From the NCBI GenBank assembly GCA_026770025.1, contig JAMXDE010000011.1, forward strand, positions 1,674,001-1,738,000: 64,000 bases of DNA. Direction: 5' to 3'. Made by a program: the position numbers and the translations under genes. Positions 54,301-64,000 of this stretch are shown here, one piece after another. Every line of letters begins with the position of its first letter. The first letter of the stretch is position 1. Below the pieces are notes generated by a model, which saw nothing but the letters and a program-made list of their open reading frames with translations, was not told where the DNA came from and did not search any database. Source of the stretch: Craspedostauros australis. Lineage: Eukaryota; Bacillariophyta; Bacillariophyceae; Mastogloiales; Achnanthaceae.

Positions 54301-54804
54301 GTTCCATTCGCAGCAATGCGTGAAGCTGGCAACGCAGGGCCGCAGGGCGTCCATGCTGCCCTTTGGACGCATCGTCGACGTGGAGGTGAACGTGGGCACG
54401 GGCACGAGAGGCACGCCTGCTGCGCCGTGCACGCTGACGCGGACCTTCCAATCATCGATGTCCCACTGCGGCGCAGGCACAGCGGCATCGAGGCCGTCAT
54501 CGTCTTTTCCCAAGAGGGCCGACCGCACAACAACGACGACGTGCGACGTTTGGGAGACCGAAACGTGCGGCATCCATGTGGCGTTCATCCAGCGGTTGTC
54601 ATGCTTGTTGCTGTGGACGACGCGTCGCGCCATCTTGGACTGCTGCTTGGCTGCGGTGCTGCTCAGGCCGGATTGCTTGTGGGTCGAGCGTGGTGGGACG
54701 TTGTGAGGGTCCAGTGGAAGGCAGCCCTTGGTGTCGTTGGATTCGCTGGGTTCTTCCAGAATAGTCAAGCAGGGCAGAATAGCAGAGCAGACAGAGCAGA
54801 GCAT
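51387..54804 (-). CDS. VPS34: Class III phosphatidylinositol 3-kinase (two exons)
   Basis: Complement of join 51387-54032 and 54214-54804, 1,078 residues (810-890 is usual). It makes PI3P for endosomal sorting and autophagy. Exon 1 gives the C2 domain, ending EWNEAIQIPLRWRDLPRDTYL. A 181-base intron (GTAAGT...CAG, phase 0) leads to VSMRLFDEFGRLKSGLQKL, the hallmark that follows the Vps34 C2 domain. Then come the helical PIK domain and the kinase: VIVKTGDDLRQDQ, the catalytic loop GDRHLENILI (about 930) and the Mg-binding DFG (about 949), all intact. The C-terminal membrane-binding helix ends in SIAVARR. Extra length comes from disordered inserts in the helical domain and a longer N-terminus; the start codon is the least certain point. 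Confidence 0.92.
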
Positions 54805-55451
54805 CGCATTGTGTTGTGATCTTCATTTGCGTGCTGATCGTGTCACCTCCCACGGTTCTTGATTTCCATCCACGATGCGTTTAGTCGTGGATTCGTTCAC
54901 GATGCAAGAAGAGAGGACACATTTTACGCTATACCCAGCCAAGACAGCTTTCGCCTCCATCCATGCCACAGATTCCCATCTCAACAATGACGTCAATGTC
55001 TGTTTCCTTGCTGGAGGCAAGGTTGGCGCACATAGTACTCCTGCCACCTTGCATGAAGACAAAGGAAGGGCATCCTGCGATAGAAATGACGGAAACACTT
55101 GGGACGTAACCCCGAAACACATTCTCAGCGCAGGTTACGTGCTTCTCATTACCATGCTCTGTTACGTTTACTATGAAGTACATACGGCATGAGAAGATGC
55201 CGAATTGGAGGAGGAGACGTGAAAAGGGACAACCGCATCTGACGCAAGGCGATCGTCGCGGATATCCCGTATGTGACATTGTAGGTACACTCCTCTGGTC
55301 ATCCGACGAAGTGTCTCTGAACATATCTGCTTAGGTCGCCACGGTTGCGACGTTGCCGGCGTGCGTTCTACTTCGTTTCGGCATGCACATTGGACAGTGA
55401 TCTGAACAGCTGTGAGCTTGTTGATACTTCAAAGTGCGGCAGTCGCCGTGC
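54805..55451. other. Intergenic, no convincing gene
   Basis: A 105-codon + frame at 54875-55192 has no family features. The region separates the PI3-kinase promoter from the 3' end of the next - strand gene. Confidence 0.45.
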
Positions 55452-58400
55452 TTAGAACCCGCCAAATGGCTGCTGTCCATAGGATTGCTGTTGTATCGGC
55501 GGCGGCATTTGCTGTCCGTAGGGTGGTTGCTGCTGCTGCTGCTGCATTTGTTGGCCATACATCTGCTGCTGCTGTTGCTGCTGCGGCGGGTAACCCGGAG
55601 CACCCTGTTGTGGGTATTGCTGCTGGAATCCACCAAAGGATTGCTGCTGCATCGCTGGTGGCTGCTGCTGTCCGTACTGTTGTTGTCCGTACTGCTGCTG
55701 CACGGGTGGTGGCATCTGCTGTCCTCCCCCGTTCATCATCGATGGTGGCTGTTGGCCGTACTGCTGCTGCATGGGTGGCGCCATCTGTTGTCCCCCGCCA
55801 TTCATCATCGATGGTGGTTGCTGCGGCGGCAGGCTTCTTTGGCTTTGCTGCGACATTGTAGTTGAGGCCATGCCATACTGAGCGCCGTAGCCTCCGTAGT
55901 TGCCTTGGGTTTGATTGCTCGACAAGACCAACGCGTTCGACTTCATGACCTCCTTCTTTTGGCCAGAGGACTGTTCCAACAAAGAAGCGGTATGGTGCAC
56001 AACACAATACAGTACGTCGAATCAAAATTGTGGCAACATAACATTTCAGAATAAGAGACATGTGGCAATGCATTGGTGTGGTATGGACGAAGGAAACAAA
56101 ATGATACGAATTTGCGAAATGGTGAGTCAATGCGTTCATTTCCAGAAGTATCAACAAGAGCAAACTTCGAACGAGTCCTTGTGCCGGGTCAAAGTTTTGC
56201 ACAAGGAATGCGTCACGTTACGTACATCGCTCTTCTTGGCCCGGATATCTGCCAAGGATGCCGTGTTGTTTTTGGCTGCGGCAGGTGGATCATCGAATGG
56301 GTTCTTGACAGAAGACTGTGTGTCTTGCATCAACGAGAAGGAATCCAGGTTGGCCAATTTCGCGTATGCCTGATCTGCCATCGATCCGTTTTGGGTGCCT
56401 GGCGTGGGAGCGACCAGATCCGGTGCTCCTCCAGCCAAAGTCGACATGGTGAGAGCTGGGTTGGAGCTTGGTGCCGGTGCGCTCTCAGGTGGCTGCGAGA
56501 ATTGGAGGCCACCTTGCACAGGGGCTGGTGCAGGTGCAGGAGGGGCTGGTTGGAATCCGAATGCTGCGGCAGATGGATCGACTGCAGGCGCTGGTGCCGG
56601 TGCTGGCATTGCCGCTGGCATGGAAGCTGGTGGCTGCTGTGGAGCAAAGGTGTTGGGGGCAGATTCTGCCACGCCAAAAGGACCTGGCGAGGCAAATCCC
56701 AAGCTGGAAGTGGTGGTGTTTGGGGTGAACCCCGGCTGTGGCGCAGTGACGGACTTTGGCGTGGTGAGGAAATTGGAGGCCGGCGCGGCAGTCGGAGGTG
56801 GGACTCGCAGGGAAGCTGGCTGTGGTGGAGCCTGGGTTTGAACTGGTGCCGGAGCAGCGAAGCTACCGAACGGATTCTCTGGTGCGACTGCCGGAGCTGG
56901 TGCTGGAGCTGGCATTGGGGCCGGTGGTTGCGCAAAGCCGTTCATCTGGCCATTCATCTGTGCATAGTTCTGGGCTGGTGCAGCTGGTGGCTGTGGTGGT
57001 GCTTGACCAAACGGCGCCTGAGCCTGCTGTGGCTGTGGTGGCACAACATTGGCATACGGATTGGATGTTGGAGCTGGCACGATGGCGCCCGCAGCACCGG
57101 CGTGGGCGGTTGGTGGATAAGCGATTGCTGTTGCCATCGGGGGCGGTGCGGAGTAGGCAGTAGAGTCGAAGCTGGGTGTTGGTGCGATTGCCTGAGGAGC
57201 GCCGAACGGGCCGCTAAACGATTGCATGGCACCACCCGCTGCTGGAGGCGGTGCGCCATACATGTTGTTGTCGAGTGTCGCGACTGCTGTGGCGGTCGCC
57301 ATTGCCGGTGGGCTGCGAATGTAGGAGGGGAACCAATCACAAATAAAATAGAGCATGGTGGAATGTTTGGACAACAATGAGGATGACGGAGGGCGCCGAA
57401 GCGAATGGAAGGAATTGGAGAAAGCGTGAGGGATGATGTGACGAACAATGCCATGTTGACAGCAACGACGACACGACGATTCTGACGTGTATCCAATTGC
57501 ATCGGGTTTGGCGCTCCCAAGTTTCTTCATGTCCACCTCGTCGAACCAGGCAAGATCTCAAGTGTGCATTTTCAATTGACGTACCCAGTGGCTGCAGGGG
57601 CACCAAAGTCCAGCAACAGATCACCGCCACCGGACGGAGGTGGTGCAGATTGGACCGACGCTGCGGAGGACGGTGCCGCTGCTGGTGGACGTGCTTCGAC
57701 CAGCGAGTTTTTGATCGCCTCCTGCAAGTACAACTCCTCTTCATCTGGGTTGTGAGGAGCCTCGAGGGAGGCGATGCCGGTGGCGCTGCGGGTGCTGGCA
57801 GGACCACCGGAGCGGAAGCCAGACCCGCGATCGGCCATGGATGGTGGAGAGCGCGGCGATCGTGCCCGTGGGTCGTTTGGTGCGAGGCCCAAGCGGAAGA
57901 CCTTGGGGAATGAGAAGAAGCTCTGACCGTCGACGAAGAAGTCGTACTGACGGAATCCTGGCGTTGGCGACAAGGGCGGAGATGCGTGCGCGATGATCTT
58001 GAGCACATGGTTGCCGCGCATGGTCCAGCTGAATTCAAAAATGTTGTTGCGGCTGTTGGAATAGTGGATCTCCCTGCCATCCGACAACACCAGTCGCTTT
58101 CCCGATGTCAAACTCCACACGATGGTGACATCATGCTCTTCTCCACGGCATGCTGTCCCGGTTAGGCCGTTGGCCAGGGCCTGTGGATCCGCAAAGCCAA
58201 AACGCCTGTGGTATCATCGAGATCAGCGAAGGTGTGTGGGGACCGCCACATCATTTTCCGATTTGTGATGTTATGAGCACGAGTATTGGCATTCGTCAAC
58301 ATGGATCAGAGCCACCGAGGTCGTCAATTTTCCAATCGGTCAATGCATCGACCGATGGATTCATGAAGGAGCCGACGAAGAAACCCGCGAATGAAGGAAT

Positions 58401-59111
58401 GGTGTTGATTGATTGATTGATTGTTGCAGCCACAGTGGATGATCCAAAATGTCGCACGCGACGAGCATAGCATTGTTGGCATGTGGAGCATCATGATCAT
58501 CATGGTCACGTCGGACAATGATATCGAGACGGCAAGGCGGTTTCCATTGCGGGTGTTGATGGGAAGAACAGGCCGATCGAAGCATCATGGCATTGCACGA
58601 TGGATCCAAACAGAAGATATCACAGCACAGAGTGAGGAAATGTGTGGTGTGGGTTGAGGTGGTATAGGCACAAAGCATCGCATCGCATACAAACGATACG
58701 ACACGATAAGATACGTTGCAATACGATGCGCCCACACATGGATCCCTGACTGCCAAAATGTTGAAATTGTTGGCCGACATTCCTGGTAAAAACATCCCCT
58801 CCTGTTGGTTGTGGCTGCAGCCCGCGCCCCTCGGGAAAAGATTCTGCCGAGCTGCATCTCCCAATTGGATTGGCAAGCAGGTGTGAAGTGGGATGAAAGA
58901 GGTGCGAAATATGAAGCTAAAGATGCAGAGAAGTGCGAGCTGACAGCGATCACCGCCTGCTCGCATCCCGACAACTTCGCCCCGATTCTTCCCTCTCCAT
59001 TGCGCAGCCGCGCGAGACGTACCAGCGAACGCGGCGTTTGGTGCTGGCGATCCGCTTGCCAGAAGCCACCGCTGTGAAGTCGATCTGGTAGACGTGAATG
59101 TTGCGCGCCAT
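55452..59111 (-). CDS. FAIM-like domain protein with UIM and NPF/proline-rich tail (four exons)
   Basis: Complement of join 55452-55970, 56226-57312, 57585-58205 and 59023-59111, 771 residues; introns are 255, 272 and 817 bases, donors GTACGT. Exon 1 (MARNIHVYQIDFTAVASGKR, ending RVRW) joins phase 2 to RFGFADPQAL. Residues about 52-136 form a beta-rich domain (HDVTIVWS, TSGKRLVLSDGREIHY, FEFSWTMRGNHVLKI, YDFFVDGQSFFSFPKV) resembling Fas apoptotic inhibitory molecule (FAIM1). A ubiquitin-interacting motif follows (EEELYLQEAIKNSLVEA, about 185-201), then DLLLDF, and a long Pro/Ala/Gln tail with two NPF motifs (ENPFGSF, KNPFDDPP). The tail recalls epsin-type endocytic adaptors. The FAIM link is my inference from pattern. 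Confidence 0.8.
58206..59022 (-). other. Long first intron of the FAIM-like gene
   Basis: 817-base intron with GTACGT donor and ACAG acceptor. It contains GATT repeats (58406-58423). No gene seen inside it on either strand. Confidence 0.7.
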
Positions 59112-59966
59112 CGTCGCTCGTTGCTCTGTTCGACGGTTGGTGGAGGCTCAAGTTAGTTGATGGCTCGATTGGTTGGTTGGGTCCTCGATGAATGAATCGA
59201 GAGATGTGAGGGAGGAGAAGCAAGGAGGAGGCAAAACAATGGACGAGGTGCTTGTGTATTGTGTCCGCACCATGCGATCCGAACGATGTTGTTCCCTCTC
59301 TCTGCCGCTCACGGAGGATGGTACTGCTCGGCACCGGTTCCCACCCACGACAAGCGTTCGTGCACAATTGTACGCGACAACACCTCCTTGTGGGAGTCAT
59401 TCGACGAATGTTCGGCGCCGTTCGGTCACTTCCGTGTGAAGCGCTGCGCATTTGAAAATGTCGAAAAATGCAAATGGCAGTCTTCCGAGTCACGTAAACG
59501 AACCACCACCAAAAAAGTCGCATCTTTCGTTTCCCAATCTTGTTTCATGTGTGAATCCCGGTTGCACATGAACCGTCCATGCGTCGGCGGTGTGACATCA
59601 AACCCAAAGATACAAACGACAGCCTTTGAAGGATTCGCCAAGGTGTCAATCAATCCACGACGTGATTGTTCCGCAAGGGGCGTCTGGCACTTCCACGGTG
59701 GCAGTTGTGGCTGCGATCTCGGTGAGGGATTCAACGAGCACGACCTCTGCCATTGCCTTCCGCAGTCCTCACAGTTCCCACGCGCACGTACCTGGAGGTG
59801 CTCGTGTCTTGCTTCCGCTTCCATTGTCCACACAATGCTTCCACTCGCAGAACCATCCTAGACGAGCGCGTGACAAGATATCATTTTAATAGATGAGAGA
59901 AGATCAAGTGCAGATAATACTATCCGAGAATCTTGTCCTCATTGTGAGAGGAGGCGTAATATCTAT
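59112..59966. other. Divergent intergenic, no convincing gene
   Basis: About 850 bases between the - strand FAIM-like gene and a + gene. Open frames on both strands lack recognisable features. Confidence 0.45.
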
Positions 59967-61727
59967 ATGATGCACCATTGCAGCATGGGAGGACGTGATG
60001 GCATTCCATCGCAATCATGCATCATGGCATTGAGTGAGGACGTCCCAACACGCAGCAAGTGTTGCGCCAAGATGCATCACAGTGACAAGTGCCAACCGAT
60101 ACGAGGCCGAAAGCGGAGGCTCTTCACGGTGGCATCGGTGGCGATACTGGTGTCTCATATTCCATCATGCGATGGTGGACGACCGCATCAGCACAGATCC
60201 TTCATGTACCAAGGTCGTCCAGCCGCCACAGTGGCCGCACCTCAGTTGGCACAATCACACTCTTCCTGGTCCCCAGTCGCAAGCACGCGATCCATGTTCT
60301 CGAAGCAAGGTGGCACGCTGGCATCGCTCAGCCCCGCCAACGTGTTCCAATCCGTCATGGATCGCTGGAACTCGGCATGGGGCTCGGGTGAGGGAGCTGG
60401 CGGTGGCGAATCAAATGCATCCAACATGCGGACGGGTGAGGATGGTGCCAAGTCGGAGCATGTGGACGGAACCGTCCTTTACAGATTCTACGGACGATCG
60501 CGCACGAGATCCGATGCGGCATCCGTGCCGCTCATATTTCTCGGATCCAACGTGGATCACTTTCAGCGCGTCGGTCGCCTCATGGCATCCAGGGGGTTCA
60601 GCGTCATGGCCTGCGAACAGATCAAGGATTCCTCGTCTCGTGATCAATCAACTCGCACGTCTCCACAGCAACACCAGCAGCAGCAGCAGCAGAGCCAACA
60701 GCAAATTGTATCAACCACAGGCCGAATCGCGGCACCGCCCCCACGCGGTAGCGACGGATCCGCGGAGTCCGACCAAAACATCGTCGCCAGAATACTCAAG
60801 GAGCTGCGTTGGAATCAGGTCATTCTCGTGGGGTTCGACGATGAGGCCATTGTTGCGATTGAAAGCGCGTTGCAGCTGGCACCCGATGCTGTCGTCGGTC
60901 TCATCCTCAGTGGTGATCTCGTGAAATCTGATCGGTTGGCACGCGACAGAGGCTTTCCGGTTCTCGACTCCTTCCTACGCAGGACATTGCGATGTCCCTT
61001 CATCATCATATGGGACGGGGACACGCCACCCGCGTTGCCCATCGCCGCATCCACAACCGGCGCAAATCAACTGCGTTCCGATGATCCCAATCCCGATCGG
61101 CGTCTCATTCACGGCTCTTCGCCACACAGAACGCAATCCGAACAATTCACATGGATCCTCACGCGCTTCATCGAAGAAAAGATCTCCAAGGATCATCGCA
61201 ACACATCGCTGTCGCCCAAATCTCCGCCCGCCCCGTTGGATCGATTCTTTGCCACGCTACCGTTCGGTATTGATGCTCTCGTGACGGAGGAGGGGCGTAT
61301 CGTGATTGGACGGGCCATGGCGACGGCCATCTTCTACATTGCTGTGATGCGGATACTAGTGGTACAATACGGCTTGCTTTCATCCGGCATCGCCACGATC
61401 AAATCGCGCTACGACTCATTCGATGCATTGCGCAAACGCGTCTTTCAGGTCGTCAAGAATTTCATTCTCAATTTCGGATACTTGCCCCGCTTATTTCGAA
61501 TCCGAAGGGCGTCAGACGACGAGGACGAAGAGCAATCACCGCCCCAGCAAGACAAGGCGGACGGCGGTGATGCTGACGCAGATGCTAAAGATGATACGGA
61601 CGCGGATGATGCAGAGCCATCTGAATCCAATGACATGGAAGAGTACGACAGCGACAATGAAGAGAAGGAACAAGAAGAACAACGAAACTTCCGACCACGA
61701 TTCTTTCTGGATCATGTCATTGCTTAG
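59967..61727 (+). CDS. Alpha/beta-hydrolase-like protein without a serine nucleophile
   Basis: 586 residues. A hydrophobic segment RRLFTVASVAILVSHIPS (about 50-67) follows a hydrophilic start, suggesting a signal anchor; a start at 60072 (MHHSDKCQPIRG) would make it a clearer signal peptide. The middle has the strand order of an alpha/beta hydrolase: VPLIFLGSNVDHFQRVGRLM, then VILVGFDDEAIVAIESALQL at the nucleophile elbow, with DD in place of GxSxG, then VVGLILSGDL and CPFIIIWDGDTPP. Gln/Ser inserts interrupt it. A membrane helix (ATAIFYIAVMRILVVQYG) and an acidic tail end it. If the fold call is right it is probably not a hydrolase. Confidence 0.65.
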   Translation: MMHHCSMGGRDGIPSQSCIMALSEDVPTRSKCCAKMHHSDKCQPIRGRKRRLFTVASVAILVSHIPSCDGGRPHQHRSFMYQGRPAATVAAPQLAQSHSSWSPVASTRSMFSKQGGTLASLSPANVFQSVMDRWNSAWGSGEGAGGGESNASNMRTGEDGAKSEHVDGTVLYRFYGRSRTRSDAASVPLIFLGSNVDHFQRVGRLMASRGFSVMACEQIKDSSSRDQSTRTSPQQHQQQQQQSQQQIVSTTGRIAAPPPRGSDGSAESDQNIVARILKELRWNQVILVGFDDEAIVAIESALQLAPDAVVGLILSGDLVKSDRLARDRGFPVLDSFLRRTLRCPFIIIWDGDTPPALPIAASTTGANQLRSDDPNPDRRLIHGSSPHRTQSEQFTWILTRFIEEKISKDHRNTSLSPKSPPAPLDRFFATLPFGIDALVTEEGRIVIGRAMATAIFYIAVMRILVVQYGLLSSGIATIKSRYDSFDALRKRVFQVVKNFILNFGYLPRLFRIRRASDDEDEEQSPPQQDKADGGDADADAKDDTDADDAEPSESNDMEEYDSDNEEKEQEEQRNFRPRFFLDHVIA

Positions 61728-61799
61728 GATCGTTCTGTCACTGCCACAATTACCTAAGTTTGTTTGTGTATGTTATTTGGTGGTTTGTTTACTCTGTGT

Positions 61800-63248
61800 T
61801 CATTTGGTACTGCCACCCAATTTTGACGTGTGTCCCGAGAAGGCGGTGAAGTCATCCACCATGCTGGTACCATCCGACTGAATGCTAAATTCATCCCCGT
61901 TGTCGGCTACCCGTCGGCCCTTCCAGGAGAAAGATGTTGCAGACTTGGCGGAGGGTCGGCCGGAGAATCCTGATGATGACGACCCGATTGTGCGAGTGCC
62001 GTACGGGTGGCGGAATCGTCCGCTCAGATCCTCATGAGCGTAGCCGGAGTTGCCTGTCTGCTCGATGGCGGAAATGTCGGTGCCGAAGGGGGCCGGCGTG
62101 ATGGGCGATATCAAGTCGTTGCGCTTGGAGTTGTCAACGCCCAGGTCGATGCTTGGGAGGTCGAGGTGGAGGTTGGAGACGCTGACGAAGCTGGCGCTCG
62201 CTTTCGACGTGTCGGCAACCTGAACCGGGTTGGAGGTGTAGAGACTCGTGTCGTGGGACATGAAGGACTGCGATGGAGTTGGTCCACGGTTGCTGGATCG
62301 AACTGGAGCACCCGCCGCTGGGTTCTGGTTGCGTCGTGCATTCTGCTTGAACAGGCTCGTGCGGATATTGTGTGGATTGATGCGATTGACTCTGTATGCG
62401 CTGGGCTTGTTGCGGGCCGCATTCTTGCTGGCAGCTGCGGCGGTTGGCTTAGCGGAGTGCATTCTTGGACTGCCTTCGCCGGATGATTCCGAGCGGGTTG
62501 GAGCCAGCTCGAGAGACTTGGGCATGATGTTGCGTTCCACATCGTAATCCTCATTGTCGTCCTGATCGTCGTAGTCGTCGCCTAGGTACAGGTATCGGGC
62601 GAGGAACATGAAGAAGATGCAGAGTGTACCACCTCCGAGGATGGCTCCGACGTACATGATCAGACGTACTGTTTCCTCGTCCTTCCAGAACTTGTCAGAC
62701 TCGTCGCCGTCACCGTCGCCGCTTTTCTTGCCCGACTTCGAAACTTCATCTTCGCCAGTTTTCGTCACCTGCTGTTGGTCCACTTCGATGATGATGTGCG
62801 TAAGACTTTCCATGAAGGGCGACTTCGAGTTCTCCAGAATCATGTCCACGTAGATCTGTTGGTTGGAGCCGCGGAATGCATTCACGAGAAGATCGTTGAT
62901 GAAGTCCTCCGTGGGCTTGGTGTCAGAGTTGAAAAAGAGCAACCCGTCGAACTCCAACGTCGTAATGAAGCTGCCATCCAGTCCGTGAATACCGAAGGAA
63001 TCAACCGAAAGCGCAGAATGAGAGAAGACGCTCCCATCTCTATCGGTCGAGTAGTACGCGGTGAAGTACTGATCCAGGAAGGACGTGGTTGTTGAGAGAA
63101 TCTCGGAAAGCAGAATGCTGTTGTCCGACTTCACCTCGGATCGGAGCTGCATGATGATCTTGCTCAACTCCACTTGTCCTCCCAAGGCGGCATCAAAGTT
63201 GGTGGCCATCAGGCAGACGCAGAGCATCGCCTTGAGAATCGTTTTCAT
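61800..63248 (-). CDS. Type I membrane protein with cytosolic Ser-rich tail
   Basis: 482 residues from the Met at 63248, chosen because MKTILKAMLCVCLMATNFDAALG is then a normal signal peptide; the frame stays open to an ATG at 63347 (515 residues). The extracytosolic part (about 25-200) is without Cys and has strand-rich segments (FITTLEFDGLLFFNS, LTHIIIEVD). The membrane helix is RLIMYVGAILGGGTLCIFFMFL. The tail is disordered, Ser/Asn-rich and ends in FSIQSDGTSMVDDFTAFSG. Family unknown; the layout parallels the protein at 35056. Confidence 0.72.
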   Translation of the reverse strand: MKTILKAMLCVCLMATNFDAALGGQVELSKIIMQLRSEVKSDNSILLSEILSTTTSFLDQYFTAYYSTDRDGSVFSHSALSVDSFGIHGLDGSFITTLEFDGLLFFNSDTKPTEDFINDLLVNAFRGSNQQIYVDMILENSKSPFMESLTHIIIEVDQQQVTKTGEDEVSKSGKKSGDGDGDESDKFWKDEETVRLIMYVGAILGGGTLCIFFMFLARYLYLGDDYDDQDDNEDYDVERNIMPKSLELAPTRSESSGEGSPRMHSAKPTAAAASKNAARNKPSAYRVNRINPHNIRTSLFKQNARRNQNPAAGAPVRSSNRGPTPSQSFMSHDTSLYTSNPVQVADTSKASASFVSVSNLHLDLPSIDLGVDNSKRNDLISPITPAPFGTDISAIEQTGNSGYAHEDLSGRFRHPYGTRTIGSSSSGFSGRPSAKSATSFSWKGRRVADNGDEFSIQSDGTSMVDDFTAFSGHTSKLGGSTK

Positions 63249-64000
63249 TGTTGTCACCGCCATCGTTGTCGGTTCGTTTGCCTCGGTTGCGTTCGGTTGC
63301 GTTTGGTCTTCTGTATCGGGTGTTGCTTGTTGCCGTCGTTGTTCCAATGATCGTAGTGTGGATCAATGCAGTGCTAGTCTCTGTCAGTCTTGTGGTGGTC
63401 GGTGGCTTGGTTGGTTGGTTGGTTGGTTGGTTGGATGGAGAGTTGTTTCAGTTCGTTTTGTGATATGATGATGTGCTGATGTGAAGGTTGGATGAGCTGA
63501 GATGAGATGGTGTGAGATGATGAGCGGAGTCGGAATGAGAGGAGTTGCAGAGGATACAGCAGAGGGGAAGTTGATGCGTCTCCTTGTTGCTGTTGCTGCT
63601 GTTGTTGTCGTCGTTGTCTCTGTTTTCTTTCTGCTGATGATGTTCATCGATGTGGTGGCACTTCACAAGTGAGTTGCCAAGGTGGGGCCATACAATCGTC
63701 TGGCTGCCATCTTTGGACTCGTCGTCACTTGCGTCGTTGTTGATGTGATGCTATTGTTGTGAATGCCGTTGTGATCGTTGTTATCATTACTTTCGGTGTT
63801 ATCATCGATCTCGTTGTTGGTGGTGGTGTGGCCGTTACTGTTGACGAAAGTTGTGGAGTGTTGTTGGCAGGTCTTCGTTGCACAGAAAACGGTGGTGCTT
63901 GTCGCAACTCCACAACGAACAATTTTTGAAATGTGAGTGTCTCAAACGAAGTTTCTCCACCACCAAAGTAACGGTCATATTTTGGTTCGCTTTGCGTAGT
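63249..64000. other. Window end, no gene identified
   Basis: 5' region of the - strand membrane-protein gene. It contains a TTGG tetramer repeat (63407-63434) and GTT/GTC-rich low-complexity sequence up to the window end. No gene seen. Confidence 0.5.
63407..63434 (+). repeat. TTGG tetranucleotide repeat
   Basis: Seven tandem TTGG units upstream of the membrane-protein gene. Confidence 0.85.

Noticed and set aside
54875-55192. 105-residue + strand ORF
   Set aside because: Featureless and between two genes whose ends explain the spacer.
56073-57380. 435-residue + strand ORF rich in Trp, Arg and Cys
   Set aside because: Antisense to the proline-rich tail of the FAIM-like gene; its composition mirrors Pro/Ala/Gln codons.
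1-64000. CRISPR arrays, rRNA genes, integrated viruses or bacterial contamination
   Set aside because: No regularly spaced direct repeats with unique spacers, no rRNA signatures, no viral core genes; introns and eukaryotic genes are found from about 23 kb onward and the plastid-targeting signals confirm a nuclear origin.

Overview
The window looks like nuclear DNA of a heterokont alga with a secondary red plastid, most likely a diatom. Three proteins (21395, 23000, 47284) begin with a signal peptide followed by the heterokont plastid cleavage context (Ala then Phe: NA|FPF, HA|FVR, EA|FSP). Introns are few, usually 120-270 bases and GT-AG, many with GTACGT or GTAAGT donors. Pro-Thr-rich secreted proteins and Q/N-rich insertions in housekeeping proteins fit the same group. 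I saw no bacterial operon, rRNA, CRISPR, or recognisable transposon or retroelement. Exon joins are my own, from splice sites, reading phase and protein-family fit; none is backed by transcripts. || Region 1 (1-16445) is a tandem array. Three units of 4,488 bases look identical (the third differs only in its last ~130 bases); a fourth is diverged and partly deleted. Each unit carries a leucine-rich-repeat-like gene on + and a frame-broken FAD monooxygenase on - in convergent orientation, with a spacer that holds small coding-like ORFs. The fourth LRR gene differs from the others mainly at predicted beta-strand positions, while the monooxygenase block beside it is almost unchanged. This is the most unusual part of the window. 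|| Region 2 (16469-28404): a fucosyltransferase-like glycosyltransferase with two in-frame stops, a cytochrome P450, a gene-poor 1.8 kb, a nucleus-encoded plastid response regulator of the Ycf29/NarL type, a plastid GNAT acetyltransferase with one intron, a bacterial-type CDP-diacylglycerol synthase, and a NRF-6-like membrane acyltransferase. || Region 3 (29992-45442): alpha-SNAP, a multi-pass RING-H2 protein, a Pro/Thr-rich type I membrane protein with three exons, a diatom-type basic-region DNA-binding protein, a SAP-domain RNA/DNA-binding protein with a nine-codon first exon, ORC5 (three exons), and a small unknown protein. || Region 4 (47284-64000): a small plastid protein, a membrane protein of unknown function, class III PI3-kinase (Vps34), a four-exon protein joining a FAIM-like beta domain to a ubiquitin-interacting motif and an NPF/proline-rich tail (an adaptor-like layout), an alpha/beta-hydrolase-like protein without a serine nucleophile, and a second type I membrane protein. 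Alpha-SNAP, Vps34 and the adaptor-like protein all suggest membrane traffic, but nothing shows that they are co-regulated; beyond the array this is ordinary gene-dense algal sequence.
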